Shown here piece after piece: positions 1-6,875 of a DNA stretch of 6,875 nucleotides. A model generated the notes under the pieces. It did not search any database and had not been told where the DNA came from. It was given only the letters and a program-made list of their open reading frames with translations. Source of the stretch: Bacillota bacterium (lineage in GTDB: Bacteria > Bacillota > Clostridia > Lachnospirales > Lachnospiraceae); the NCBI GenBank assembly GCA_023398855.1, contig JAEWRS010000036.1, positions 1 through 6,875 on the forward strand, read 5' to 3'. Positions within the stretch are counted from its first letter, which is position 1, and every line of letters begins with the position of its first letter. A program made the translations under genes and the position numbers.

Positions 1-187
1 GGGTGATGACAGAGGAATATACTCCCGGAACATAGCGCACAGGATCGCCAGAAGTAGGCATAATATCCTTCTTCGGACGGAACATGACTAAAAACAAAGT
101 GATGAGTAGGATTCCAAGACCAACGAAGATCGCGGTGTAGATGATTTCTTTCATTCGTAAAACAACAATTTTTGTTTTTGAGCTCAT
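1..187 (-). CDS. Small single-pass membrane protein, uncharacterised, N-terminal part
   Basis: Reading leftward from the ATG at 187-185, 62 codons stay open to the window edge, so the C-terminus is missing. The start is supported by a GGAGGG ribosome binding site 8 bases upstream. A second in-frame ATG (Met12, at 154-152) has no such site. The protein has a short basic N-terminus (several Lys/Arg in residues 1-13), one strongly hydrophobic helix at about residues 14-36 (IIYTAIFVGLGILLITLFLV), then a basic RPKK stop-transfer patch. The segment that follows (residues 41-62) is polar and includes YVPGVYSSV. This suggests a membrane-anchored protein, either a signal-anchor or an uncleaved signal, with its C-terminal domain outside the cell. 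From memory it resembles short uncharacterised Lachnospiraceae proteins with a small extracytoplasmic domain; I cannot name a function. It is divergently oriented to the addB-addA operon and need not be related to it. Confidence 0.72.
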   Translation of the reverse strand, partial: MSSKTKIVVLRMKEIIYTAIFVGLGILLITLFLVMFRPKKDIMPTSGDPVRYVPGVYSSVIT

Positions 188-195
188 AAAAAAAG

Positions 196-201
196 CCCTC
201 C
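196..201 (-). promoter_or_regulatory. Ribosome binding site of the minus-strand membrane protein gene
   Basis: On the minus strand this reads GGAGGG, 8 bases before the ATG at 187. It decides the start in favour of Met1 over Met12, which has only an AT-rich sequence without a purine block upstream. Confidence 0.7.
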
Positions 202-210
202 GTATAGTTT

Positions 211-219
211 TGTTATAAT
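211..219 (+). promoter_or_regulatory. Extended -10 promoter motif (TG-N-TATAAT) reading toward addB
   Basis: TGTTATAAT is a perfect TATAAT hexamer (214-219) preceded by the TG of an extended -10 element. At 16-18 bp upstream there is only A-rich sequence (around 188-197) and no recognisable -35 hexamer. Extended -10 promoters can work without one. Transcription would start near 226, just before the AGGAGG at 233-238, giving a very short leader for the small ORF at 243. It could also drive addB and addA. The AT-rich block may also hold the promoter of the divergent gene (on the minus strand it reads CATTATAAC), so the direction is not certain. Confidence 0.4.
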
Positions 220-232
220 GTATGAAAGAGCC

Positions 233-238
233 AGGAGG
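233..238 (+). promoter_or_regulatory. Strong Shine-Dalgarno AGGAGG before the small ORF
   Basis: A perfect AGGAGG lies four bases (TTTC) before the ATG at 243. The spacing is at the short end of the workable range. No other start codon on the plus strand lies at a suitable distance, so this is the main reason to take the small ORF seriously. Confidence 0.4.
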
Positions 239-242
239 TTTC

Positions 243-383
243 ATGCCAAAGATTTCGTTGTTGGCAAAGGAAATCTATGTTAAGATGATAAACAAACATG
301 CGTTTTGCTTCACCCAGATAAATCCATGGAAAACACAGGGCGGGCCGCCTTATAACCAGATGGCCGCTGACCAAAGTACGTGA
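243..383 (+). CDS. Possible small protein or leader ORF upstream of addB (46 residues)
   Basis: ATG at 243 to TGA at 381-383 gives 46 residues, starting MPKISLLAKEIYVKMINKH and ending in a Gly/Pro-containing polar tail (NPWKTQGGPPYNQ). It has an AGGAGG four bases upstream and an extended -10 motif about 24 bases upstream. It ends 31 bases before the addB ATG, on the same strand. The product is basic in its first half, has no convincing membrane helix and one cysteine (residue 22), and resembles no family I recognise. It could be a real small protein, a leader whose translation affects addB expression, or chance reading of an untranslated leader. An ORF this short can arise by chance, so only the signals upstream of it argue for it. 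Confidence 0.3.
   Translation: MPKISLLAKEIYVKMINKHAFCFTQINPWKTQGGPPYNQMAADQST
244..266 (+). repeat. Inverted repeat TGCCAA-N11-TTGGCA in the divergent intergenic region
   Basis: Perfect 6-bp arms at 244-249 and 261-266 flank an 11-base centre (23 bp in total). The left arm overlaps the ATG of the small ORF, and the right arm doubles as a -35-like hexamer. The layout fits a dimeric repressor operator or an RNA hairpin that would hide the small ORF's start codon. Six-base arms are short enough to occur by chance, so this is only a candidate. Confidence 0.3.
261..289 (+). promoter_or_regulatory. Second candidate promoter for addB (TTGGCA-N17-GATGAT)
   Basis: TTGGCA (261-266, five of six matches to TTGACA) is followed after 17 bases by GATGAT (284-289, four of six matches to TATAAT). 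This is a plausible housekeeping sigma promoter that would start near 296 and give an addB leader of about 120 bases without the small ORF's start. An overlapping TGTTAAGAT (278-286) resembles an extended -10. Both are weak, and this is judged by eye only. Confidence 0.28.
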
Positions 384-396
384 TTATAAAAGAAGG

Positions 397-403
397 AAAG
401 GAG
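397..403 (+). promoter_or_regulatory. Ribosome binding site of addB
   Basis: AAAGGAG ends 11 bases before the ATG at 415, slightly long but usable. It lies after the stop of the small ORF, so addB has its own initiation signal. The ATG at 415 also places the Walker A motif at residues 8-15, as expected for AddB. Confidence 0.65.
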
Positions 404-414
404 ACGAAAAAGCC

Positions 415-3400
415 ATGTCCCTTCAACTGATATTAGGCGGATCAGGTTCCGGAAAAACCCACCACCTTTATACGGAATTAATACGCCAGTCCTTAGAACA
501 GCCGGATACCCGGTATATTGCCATTGTACCAGAACAGTTTACCATGCAGACTCAGAAGGAGATTGTGTCTCTCCATCCAAATCACGGAGTCATGAATATT
601 GATATCGTAAGCTTTAAGCGCTTTGCTTACCGGGTTTTTGAGGAGCTGGCCATTACAAATCCTCAGATTCTTGATGATATGGGAAAATCCATGGTGCTGC
701 GAAAGGTGGCTGCCAATAAAAAGAAGGATTTAGTCCTTTATAGAGAACACTTGTCAAAGTCAGGCTTTATCTCCCAGTTAAAGTCCATGCTGTCAGAGCT
801 GTACCAGTACGGTATATCGCCGGAGCTGTTAAATGAACGGATACCGGATACGGTAAGCCCCATGCTCCGTCAAAAGCTTTCCGATATTTCCGTCATTTAT
901 CAGGGATTTAAGGATTATATCAGGGATAAGTACATCACTACGGAGGAAATATTAGATGTCCTGTGTAAGGTTCTGCCCCGGTCAGAGCTGATTAAGAACA
1001 GTGTGATCACCCTTGACGGGTATACGGGCTTTACGCCTGTCCAGTACCGGATCTTAGAACTCTTTCTTTGCTACAGCAAACGTGTCATAGTAACCGTGAC
1101 CATAGACCCTTTGGAAAACTTAAACAAAAGACCCGGAGTCCAGGAGCTGTTTTACATGAGCCGGCAGATGATATGGAAATTAAATGAGCTGGCAAAAAAA
1201 ACAGGAGCAGGAAAGGAGAAGGACCTTCTTCTTAAGAACCATCCGGCTGTCCGCTATTTGAGAGAGGCCAAAGAGGAGAACCGGGAAGGAAGCGTCAAAG
1301 TAAATTCCCTGGATTTTTTGGAACAGAATTTATACCGCTACAAAGGAAAGGCCTGCCATGAGGCTTCCTCCTCCATACGTCTTATGAAAGCTTTAAATCC
1401 CAGAGAGGAAATCTCCTTTGTGATCCGGACCATGGAAGAAGAGATCAGGAATCAGGGACTTCGTTACCGGGATATGGCAGTCATTACCGGAGACATTGGA
1501 GGCTATTCCAATGAAATCATTCACCAGTTCCAGTTAAATGGAATTCCTTATTTCCTGGATGATAAAAAGAGCATTTTGAAAAATCCCATGGTGGAGCTGA
1601 TCCGTGCTGCTATTGAGATGATTCAAAAGAATTTTACCTATGAATCTGTTTTCCGGTATCTGAGAACCGGTCTCATTGTGGGGAAAGAGGATGAGGAGAA
1701 AACAGACCGCCTGGAAAACTATGTTATTGCCATGGGAATCCGGGGATATAAACGGTGGGATTCCCAGTGGGAAGGCTGGTACCGGGGAGGAAAGGAACTG
1801 AATCTGGAGGAATTAAACCAATTCAGGGAAGAGATCATGACTCCCTTAAGGAATTTAAAGGAGGCCTTTGGGGAAGCGGATTCCACGGTTGCATCCATGA
1901 CCCAGGCAATGACAGCCTTTCTTTTGGATACAGGAATCCAGGAAAAAATGCTGGCCTATGAGGATAAATTCCGGCAGATGGGAGAATTCACCCTTGCCAT
2001 GGAATACAGTCAGGTTTACGGGTTTGTCATGGATTTATTTGGCCGGCTGACAGGGCTTTTAGGAGAAGAACATGTAAGCCGGAGAGAGTATGGGGAGATC
2101 CTGGATGCAGGATTTTCGGAGATCCAGGTGGGACTTATTCCTGCTACCATTGACCGGGTGGTTGTGGGCGATATCACCAGAACCAGGCTGGACCACATTA
2201 AGGTATTGTTTTTTGTAGGGGTCAACGACGGAATTGTACCGGTGAAAAAGGAAAAAAGCAGCTTATTCACGGACAGGGAGCGGGAATTTCTGGGGGATCA
2301 TCAGATGGAGCTGGCTCCCACTGCCAGAGAGGAAGGCTTCCGGCAGCGGTTTTACCTTTACCTTGCCCTGACAAAGCCGGAGGAAAGGCTGGTTTTATCC
2401 TATGCGGCCATGGACGGGAGCGGGAAAAGCCTGCGCCCCTCCACCTTGATTGGTGAACTGAAACGCCTGTTTCCCGGCCTTTTGGAAGCAACACCATTAA
2501 AAATGTCTGCTCCCCTGTCCATGAGAGAGGCAAAAAACCAGCTGGCAGACGGGCTGCGGGATTACGGGAAAAACGGAGAAGACAGGAGAATATTGGAGCT
2601 TTTGAAGGCGTTTCTTTTATCCGATGATCAAAGGGAAGAAGGAACGAGGCTGACAGAGGCTGCTTTTTATACCTATGAGCAGAAAGGCATCGGTAAAATA
2701 GCTGCCAGAGCCCTCTATGGTTCCGTTTTAAGCGGAAGCGTCACTAGAATGGAACAGTATGCTTCCTGCGCCTACGCCCATTTTTTAAGCTACGGACTGG
2801 AACTGATGGAGCGGCAGGAATATGAGCTGGCTGCCATGGATATGGGAAACCTGTTTCATGATTCCATTGATTTGTGGTTTCAGCGGATGAAAGAGGAAGG
2901 AAGAGATTTCAAGACCCTTACAGAGGAAGACCGGAAAAGTCTGGTCCATGAATGCGTGTTCAAAGTAACGGAAGAATATGGCAATACCATATTAAAAAGC
3001 TCTGCCAGAAACGCATATCTGGCAGGCAAGGTGGAACGGATTACTGACAGAACAGTGTGGGCCTTGTCGGAACAGCTTAAAAAGGGAGATTTTGTTCCAG
3101 TGGGATTTGAAGTATCCTTTTCCGCAGCCGACCAGCTTAAGGCCATGAGAATCCCCCTGTCCAGGGAAGAGGCTATCCATTTGAGGGGCAGGATTGACCG
3201 CATGGACTTGTGCGAGGATGAAGAGGCCGTCTATGTAAAGATCATTGACTATAAGTCAGGAAGTACGGCGTTTGACCTAACAGCTCTGTATTACGGCCTT
3301 CAGCTTCAGCTGGTCGTCTACATGGATGCAGCTCTGGAGATGGAGGAGAGGAGAAAGCCGGACAAGCCTGTGGTTCCTGCAGGAATCTTCTACTACAATA

Positions 3401-3861
3401 TTAATGACCCTGTCATCGAAAGGGAAGGGAACATGACCGATGAGGAAATAGACGGCAGGATATTAAAGGAGCTTCGCATGAATGGTCTGGTCAACAGCGA
3501 CTTAAGCGCCATCTCTCATCTGGATCATGAGATTGAAACCGAATCCGATGTAATTCCCGTTGCCATGAAAAACGGGATCATACAGGAGGCCAGATCATCA
3601 GTTGCAGGGGAAAAGCGCTTTTCCTCATTAAGGCAGTTTGTGCGTGAGAAATTAAAATCAGAAGGAAGAGAGATCCTTGACGGAATGATCCATGTGAATC
3701 CCTATAAGCAGGGGAACCGCAGTGCCTGCGATTACTGTCCCTACCATGCGGTCTGCGGATTCGATTTAAAGACGTCCGGATATGGATTCCGGAAGTTTAA
3801 AGCCTTAAAATCCGAGGAAATATGGCCTGCCATTGAAGGGGAAGAGGAGGAAGGTGAATAA
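415..3861 (+). CDS. addB: AddB, helicase-nuclease subunit B (iron-sulfur nuclease, Chi-reading subunit)
   Basis: AddB pairs with AddA to unwind and resect double-strand breaks in the cytoplasm and load 3' single strands for RecA. At 1148 residues it is close to the Bacillus subtilis protein (about 1166). A Walker A motif GGSGSGKT lies at residues 8-15. The other helicase motifs are degenerate, as usual in AddB: LDGYTGFTP at 200-208 replaces a Walker B, GVNDGIVP lies at 602-609, and LALTKPEERL at 650-659 stands where AddA has its arginine finger. The C-terminal RecB-type nuclease has His815, Glu899, GRIDRMD at 925-931, IDYKSG at 944-949 (Asp945, Lys947) and the QLQLVVY segment at 963-969. Four cysteines, Cys785 plus Cys1105, Cys1108 and Cys1114 (C-x2-C-x5-C), match the iron-sulfur staple that holds the nuclease domain. 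All catalytic and cluster residues are present. addA follows after one base, so the pair is co-transcribed and probably translationally coupled. Confidence 0.97.
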   Translation: MSLQLILGGSGSGKTHHLYTELIRQSLEQPDTRYIAIVPEQFTMQTQKEIVSLHPNHGVMNIDIVSFKRFAYRVFEELAITNPQILDDMGKSMVLRKVAANKKKDLVLYREHLSKSGFISQLKSMLSELYQYGISPELLNERIPDTVSPMLRQKLSDISVIYQGFKDYIRDKYITTEEILDVLCKVLPRSELIKNSVITLDGYTGFTPVQYRILELFLCYSKRVIVTVTIDPLENLNKRPGVQELFYMSRQMIWKLNELAKKTGAGKEKDLLLKNHPAVRYLREAKEENREGSVKVNSLDFLEQNLYRYKGKACHEASSSIRLMKALNPREEISFVIRTMEEEIRNQGLRYRDMAVITGDIGGYSNEIIHQFQLNGIPYFLDDKKSILKNPMVELIRAAIEMIQKNFTYESVFRYLRTGLIVGKEDEEKTDRLENYVIAMGIRGYKRWDSQWEGWYRGGKELNLEELNQFREEIMTPLRNLKEAFGEADSTVASMTQAMTAFLLDTGIQEKMLAYEDKFRQMGEFTLAMEYSQVYGFVMDLFGRLTGLLGEEHVSRREYGEILDAGFSEIQVGLIPATIDRVVVGDITRTRLDHIKVLFFVGVNDGIVPVKKEKSSLFTDREREFLGDHQMELAPTAREEGFRQRFYLYLALTKPEERLVLSYAAMDGSGKSLRPSTLIGELKRLFPGLLEATPLKMSAPLSMREAKNQLADGLRDYGKNGEDRRILELLKAFLLSDDQREEGTRLTEAAFYTYEQKGIGKIAARALYGSVLSGSVTRMEQYASCAYAHFLSYGLELMERQEYELAAMDMGNLFHDSIDLWFQRMKEEGRDFKTLTEEDRKSLVHECVFKVTEEYGNTILKSSARNAYLAGKVERITDRTVWALSEQLKKGDFVPVGFEVSFSAADQLKAMRIPLSREEAIHLRGRIDRMDLCEDEEAVYVKIIDYKSGSTAFDLTALYYGLQLQLVVYMDAALEMEERRKPDKPVVPAGIFYYNINDPVIEREGNMTDEEIDGRILKELRMNGLVNSDLSAISHLDHEIETESDVIPVAMKNGIIQEARSSVAGEKRFSSLRQFVREKLKSEGREILDGMIHVNPYKQGNRSACDYCPYHAVCGFDLKTSGYGFRKFKALKSEEIWPAIEGEEEEGE
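3845..3857 (+). promoter_or_regulatory. Ribosome binding site of addA, inside the end of addB
   Basis: AGGAGG (3845-3850) runs straight into AAGGTGA (3851-3857), so two Shine-Dalgarno registers lie 12 and 5 bases before the addA ATG at 3863. Both are within the last codons of addB, where they encode its acidic Glu/Gly tail. Ribosomes ending addB at 3859-3861 would sit directly on the addA start, as expected for coupled synthesis of a 1:1 heterodimer. Confidence 0.7.
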
Positions 3862-3862
3862 A

Positions 3863-6800
3863 ATGGCGATTAGCTGGACTGAGGAACAAAAAGCTGTCAT
3901 TGAAAGCAGAAACAGGAATCTCCTGGTATCGGCGGCGGCAGGAAGCGGCAAGACGGCTGTACTGGTGGAAAGGATCATCCGCATGATCACGGAAGGAGAG
4001 GCTCCTTTAAGAATTGACCAGCTTCTGGTCATGACCTTTACAAAGGCAGCTGCCGATGAAATGCGGGAGCGTGTGCTAAAGGCCGTAGATGAAAAGCTTA
4101 TGGAGAACCCGGACAGTGATCATCTGCAGATGCAGGCGGCCATGATCCCCTATGCTCAGATCACCACCATTGACAGCTTCTGCCTGGGGCTTATTAAGGA
4201 CCATTACAATAAACTGGATATTGATCCTGCCTTCCGGGTGGGAGATGAGGGAGAGCTCCTTTTGTTACGGGCCGATGTGATGAAGGAAATGCTGGAAGAG
4301 CATTATGAAAAGGCTGACCCTTTATTTGAAACGTTTGTGGAAACCTATGCAACGGGAAAGTCTGATAAGGGGATTGAGGACTATATCATGCAGGTATATA
4401 CTTTTTCCCAGAGCAACCCATGGCCGGCCCAGTGGCTTGACCGGTGCAGACAAGAACTGGAAACCTGCGATATGGGTCACATCATGGATACCGGCTGGAT
4501 GAAATTCCTGATGAGAGATGTGAAGATGCAGATCTGTGAATTAAGGTTCCAGGTAGAAAAGGCCATGGAGGTGTGTGAGGAGGAAAACGGGCCGGAAGCT
4601 TATCTGCCCATGCTGGCAAATGATTTACTGATGCTGGAGCACCTCAACATGGCAGAGGATTACGAGGCATTCAATGAGCAGCTGAAAAAAGCCTCTTTTG
4701 ACCGGCTGGCTTCCATAAGAAGCAAGGACATTGATGCAGATAAAAAGACATTTGTGACAGGGATCCGGGACAGGGTGAAAAAGGCGGTCGGAAAGCTTCT
4801 TGGCTTATACTGCTTTGAATCACCGGAAGAGGTCCTTTCTGATATCAGAGGGACAAGGGATGCGGTGACTGCTCTTCTTTCCCTTGCAGGAGAGTATGCC
4901 GAAAGGTACCGGGACAAGAAGCGGGAGAAAAACCTGGTAGATTTTAATGACTTGGAACATTATGCGTTGGAAATACTGTTGACAGAGGAAGAGGGAAAAA
5001 CGATTCCAACCCAGGTGGCCGATGAGCTTAGCAGGCAGTTTGAAGAGATTCTGGTGGATGAGTACCAGGACAGCAACGATGTGCAGGAAGCCTTAATCAG
5101 CAGCATTTCCAGGGAACGGTTCGGGAATCCCAATGTGTTCATGGTAGGGGATGTGAAGCAGAGCATCTACCAGTTCCGTCTGGCCAGGCCACAGCTGTTT
5201 TTAGAAAAGTATGATTCCTATTCCAAAGAGGAGGGAAAGTACCAGAAAATTGAGCTGCATCAGAATTTCAGAAGCAGAGATGAGGTTCTAAAAGGCATAA
5301 ATGAGGTGTTTTACCAGATCATGACAAGAAATCTGGGAGATATACAGTATACAACGGATGCAGCTCTTTATCCGGGAGCAGAATTTCTTAAGGCAGACGG
5401 GCGTATTGGAGAGAAACCGGAGCTGCTTTTGATCCATGGATCAGCAAATCTGTTAAAGCAGCTAGACGATGACGGGGCTGATTATACCAGCCGGGAGATG
5501 GAAGCAAAGACCATTGCCTGGAAGATGAAAGAGCTTACGGACCCTGCTACGGGCCTTTTGATCTGGGATAAAAGCCAGGGACAAAAGGGAGGCTACCGCA
5601 TTGCACAATACAGGGACATGGTGATTTTACTCCGGTCATTAAGTGGTTGGGCAGAGGATTTTGTCAGTGTTCTGACCAATGAGGGAATTCCAGCCTATGC
5701 GGAACGGAAAACAGGATATTTTACTGCCTCTGAGGTGGAAACCGTTCTTTCCATGCTGAATATCATTGACAATCCCATGCAGGACATCCCTTTGGCGGCA
5801 GTATTAAAGTCTCCCATGGGCAGGGTGACTGATGAGGAAATGGCCCATTTGATGGCCGTCTGGAAAAAGACGGCTAATAAAGGCCAGGACAGGGGAATAT
5901 ATGGAGCATGGCAGCATTACAGGAAGGAATATGGCCATGGCCATGATCCGGATTATCCGGAGCTTTTGGGAAAGCTGGAAGCCTTTTCCCGCCTTCTTAC
6001 GGAGTACAGGGAAAAATCGGCGTATCTCTCTATTCACGAACTGCTTTATGATCTGTATGAAGGAACCGGGTATTATGATTATATTTCAGCCATGCCGGCA
6101 GGAGACGTGCGGAGGGCCAATCTTTCCATGCTGGTGGAAAAAGCATCAGCCTATGAGAAAACCAGCTACACTGGGCTGTTTCATTTTATCCGCTACATTG
6201 AAAATCTGAAAAAATACCATACGGATTTCGGAGAGGCCTCCCTGGCAGGGGAGGAGAATACGGTTCGTGTTATGAGCATCCACAAGAGCAAGGGACTGGA
6301 ATTTCCAGTGGTATTTCTGGCAGGTATGGGGAAAAAGTTCAATAAGCAGGACGCTTATGGGAAAATACTCATTGATCCTGATCTTGGAATCGGCACAGAC
6401 CACCTGGATCTTAAACGCCGGGTCAAAGCGCCAACCTTAAAAAAACATGCACTGCGGAGAAAAATGGAGCTTGGTGCCATGGGTGAAGAGCTGCGGGTGC
6501 TTTATGTAGCAATGACAAGGGCAAAGGAAAAGCTGGTGATGACCGGACTTGACAGGTATCTGGACAAAAAACTGGAACGATTTAGTGAGATAATAAGGAT
6601 CAAGGGCCAGCTCCCCTTTACCATCCTCTGTTCTGCGGATTCCTATTTAGACTGGATGCTTATGAGCCTGTCAGGAAAATATTCCCTTTCCCAGATACAG
6701 CAGCCGGAAGGAGCGGACACAGGAAACCTGATCGTAAAGGAATTGTCCGTGCCTGATCTGGTGGGAGGGGAGATGGAAAGGCAGGCTGAAAAGAAGCTGA

Positions 6801-6875
6801 CAAAGGCTGCGCTCCTTTCCCTTGATACGGGAAGGATTTATGACCGGGAGTTTGAAGCCGATTTAAGGGCTGCTT
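3863..6875 (+). CDS. addA: AddA, ATP-dependent helicase-nuclease subunit A, C-terminus beyond window
   Basis: AddA is the UvrD/RecB-like 3'-5' motor of AddAB and carries one of its two nucleases. The frame is open from ATG 3863 to the edge: 1004 complete codons plus one base. Superfamily 1 motifs appear in order: Q motif (WTEEQ, residues 5-9), Walker A AAAGSGKT (24-31), motif Ia TFTKAAADEMRER (58-70), Walker B LVDEYQDS (397-404, Asp399 and Glu400), motif III GDVKQSIYQFR (429-439), motif IV QNFRSR (467-472), motif V SIHKSKGLEFP (805-815), and motif VI VLYVAMTRAKEKL (879-891) with Arg886 as arginine finger. The family is usually 1200-1250 residues, so about 200-250 are missing here, including the RecB-type nuclease domain. 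The truncation is the window edge, not a mutation. The ATG is one base after the addB stop. Codon use and base composition look continuous with addB. Confidence 0.97.
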   Translation, partial: MAISWTEEQKAVIESRNRNLLVSAAAGSGKTAVLVERIIRMITEGEAPLRIDQLLVMTFTKAAADEMRERVLKAVDEKLMENPDSDHLQMQAAMIPYAQITTIDSFCLGLIKDHYNKLDIDPAFRVGDEGELLLLRADVMKEMLEEHYEKADPLFETFVETYATGKSDKGIEDYIMQVYTFSQSNPWPAQWLDRCRQELETCDMGHIMDTGWMKFLMRDVKMQICELRFQVEKAMEVCEEENGPEAYLPMLANDLLMLEHLNMAEDYEAFNEQLKKASFDRLASIRSKDIDADKKTFVTGIRDRVKKAVGKLLGLYCFESPEEVLSDIRGTRDAVTALLSLAGEYAERYRDKKREKNLVDFNDLEHYALEILLTEEEGKTIPTQVADELSRQFEEILVDEYQDSNDVQEALISSISRERFGNPNVFMVGDVKQSIYQFRLARPQLFLEKYDSYSKEEGKYQKIELHQNFRSRDEVLKGINEVFYQIMTRNLGDIQYTTDAALYPGAEFLKADGRIGEKPELLLIHGSANLLKQLDDDGADYTSREMEAKTIAWKMKELTDPATGLLIWDKSQGQKGGYRIAQYRDMVILLRSLSGWAEDFVSVLTNEGIPAYAERKTGYFTASEVETVLSMLNIIDNPMQDIPLAAVLKSPMGRVTDEEMAHLMAVWKKTANKGQDRGIYGAWQHYRKEYGHGHDPDYPELLGKLEAFSRLLTEYREKSAYLSIHELLYDLYEGTGYYDYISAMPAGDVRRANLSMLVEKASAYEKTSYTGLFHFIRYIENLKKYHTDFGEASLAGEENTVRVMSIHKSKGLEFPVVFLAGMGKKFNKQDAYGKILIDPDLGIGTDHLDLKRRVKAPTLKKHALRRKMELGAMGEELRVLYVAMTRAKEKLVMTGLDRYLDKKLERFSEIIRIKGQLPFTILCSADSYLDWMLMSLSGKYSLSQIQQPEGADTGNLIVKELSVPDLVGGEMERQAEKKLTKAALLSLDTGRIYDREFEADLRAA

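Noticed and set aside
332..370. GC-rich GGCGGGCCGCC stretch as a possible terminator or attenuator
   Set aside because: The arms GGCGG/CCGCC leave a one-base loop, which cannot form a hairpin, and no run of T follows. No alternative stem of useful length was found.
2016..3203. Several minus-strand open frames of 62-107 codons inside addB
   Set aside because: They lie opposite strongly conserved AddB coding sequence, have no ribosome binding sites I can support, and give low-complexity products typical of antisense shadows.
4305..4502. Plus-strand 65-codon frame inside addA
   Set aside because: It is out of frame with the motif-bearing addA reading frame and has no independent support. The same holds for the plus-strand frames at 1755-1961 (in addB) and 5901-6209 (in addA).
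5931..5944. 14-bp perfect palindrome ATGGCCATGGCCAT inside addA
   Set aside because: It follows from a Tyr-Gly-His-Gly-His codon run in coding sequence. It stands alone, with no matching sites or promoter context.
6700..6875. Truncated addA as a possible pseudogene
   Set aside because: The frame is open to the last base and all upstream motifs are intact, so the missing C-terminus is explained by the window edge.

Overview
The window looks like chromosomal DNA from a Gram-positive anaerobe of the class Clostridia, probably Lachnospiraceae (a relative of the Lacrimispora / Clostridium saccharolyticum group). The reasons are an AddB/AddA pair of the Bacillota type, strong GGAGG-like ribosome binding sites, moderate GC with AT-rich promoters, and a small membrane protein upstream that resembles an uncharacterised Lachnospiraceae family. 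The genus-level placement is inference from memory; no search was run.

Layout. Bases 1-187 hold the 5' part of a minus-strand gene for a small single-pass membrane protein, which runs off the left edge. Bases 188-414 separate it from a plus-strand operon. This divergent gap holds an extended -10 promoter motif, a short possible ORF (243-383) with a good Shine-Dalgarno, a 6-bp inverted repeat, and a second possible promoter. Bases 415-3861 are addB, complete at 1148 codons. One base after its stop, addA starts at 3863 and stays open to the right edge (1004 codons visible), so its C-terminal nuclease domain lies outside the window.

Function. AddA and AddB form the AddAB helicase-nuclease, the Bacillota counterpart of RecBCD. 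AddA is the UvrD-like motor and carries one nuclease. AddB carries the second nuclease, an iron-sulfur cluster and a helicase-like fold that reads Chi. Together they resect double-strand breaks and deliver 3' single strands for RecA. Every motif expected in the visible sequence is intact, with no frameshift or insertion.

This is mostly an ordinary housekeeping DNA-repair locus. I found no mobile element, CRISPR array, tRNA, rRNA or clear terminator, and no evidence of a new system. The parts least explained are the 227-bp leader with its small ORF and the nature of the Chi sequence this enzyme reads.
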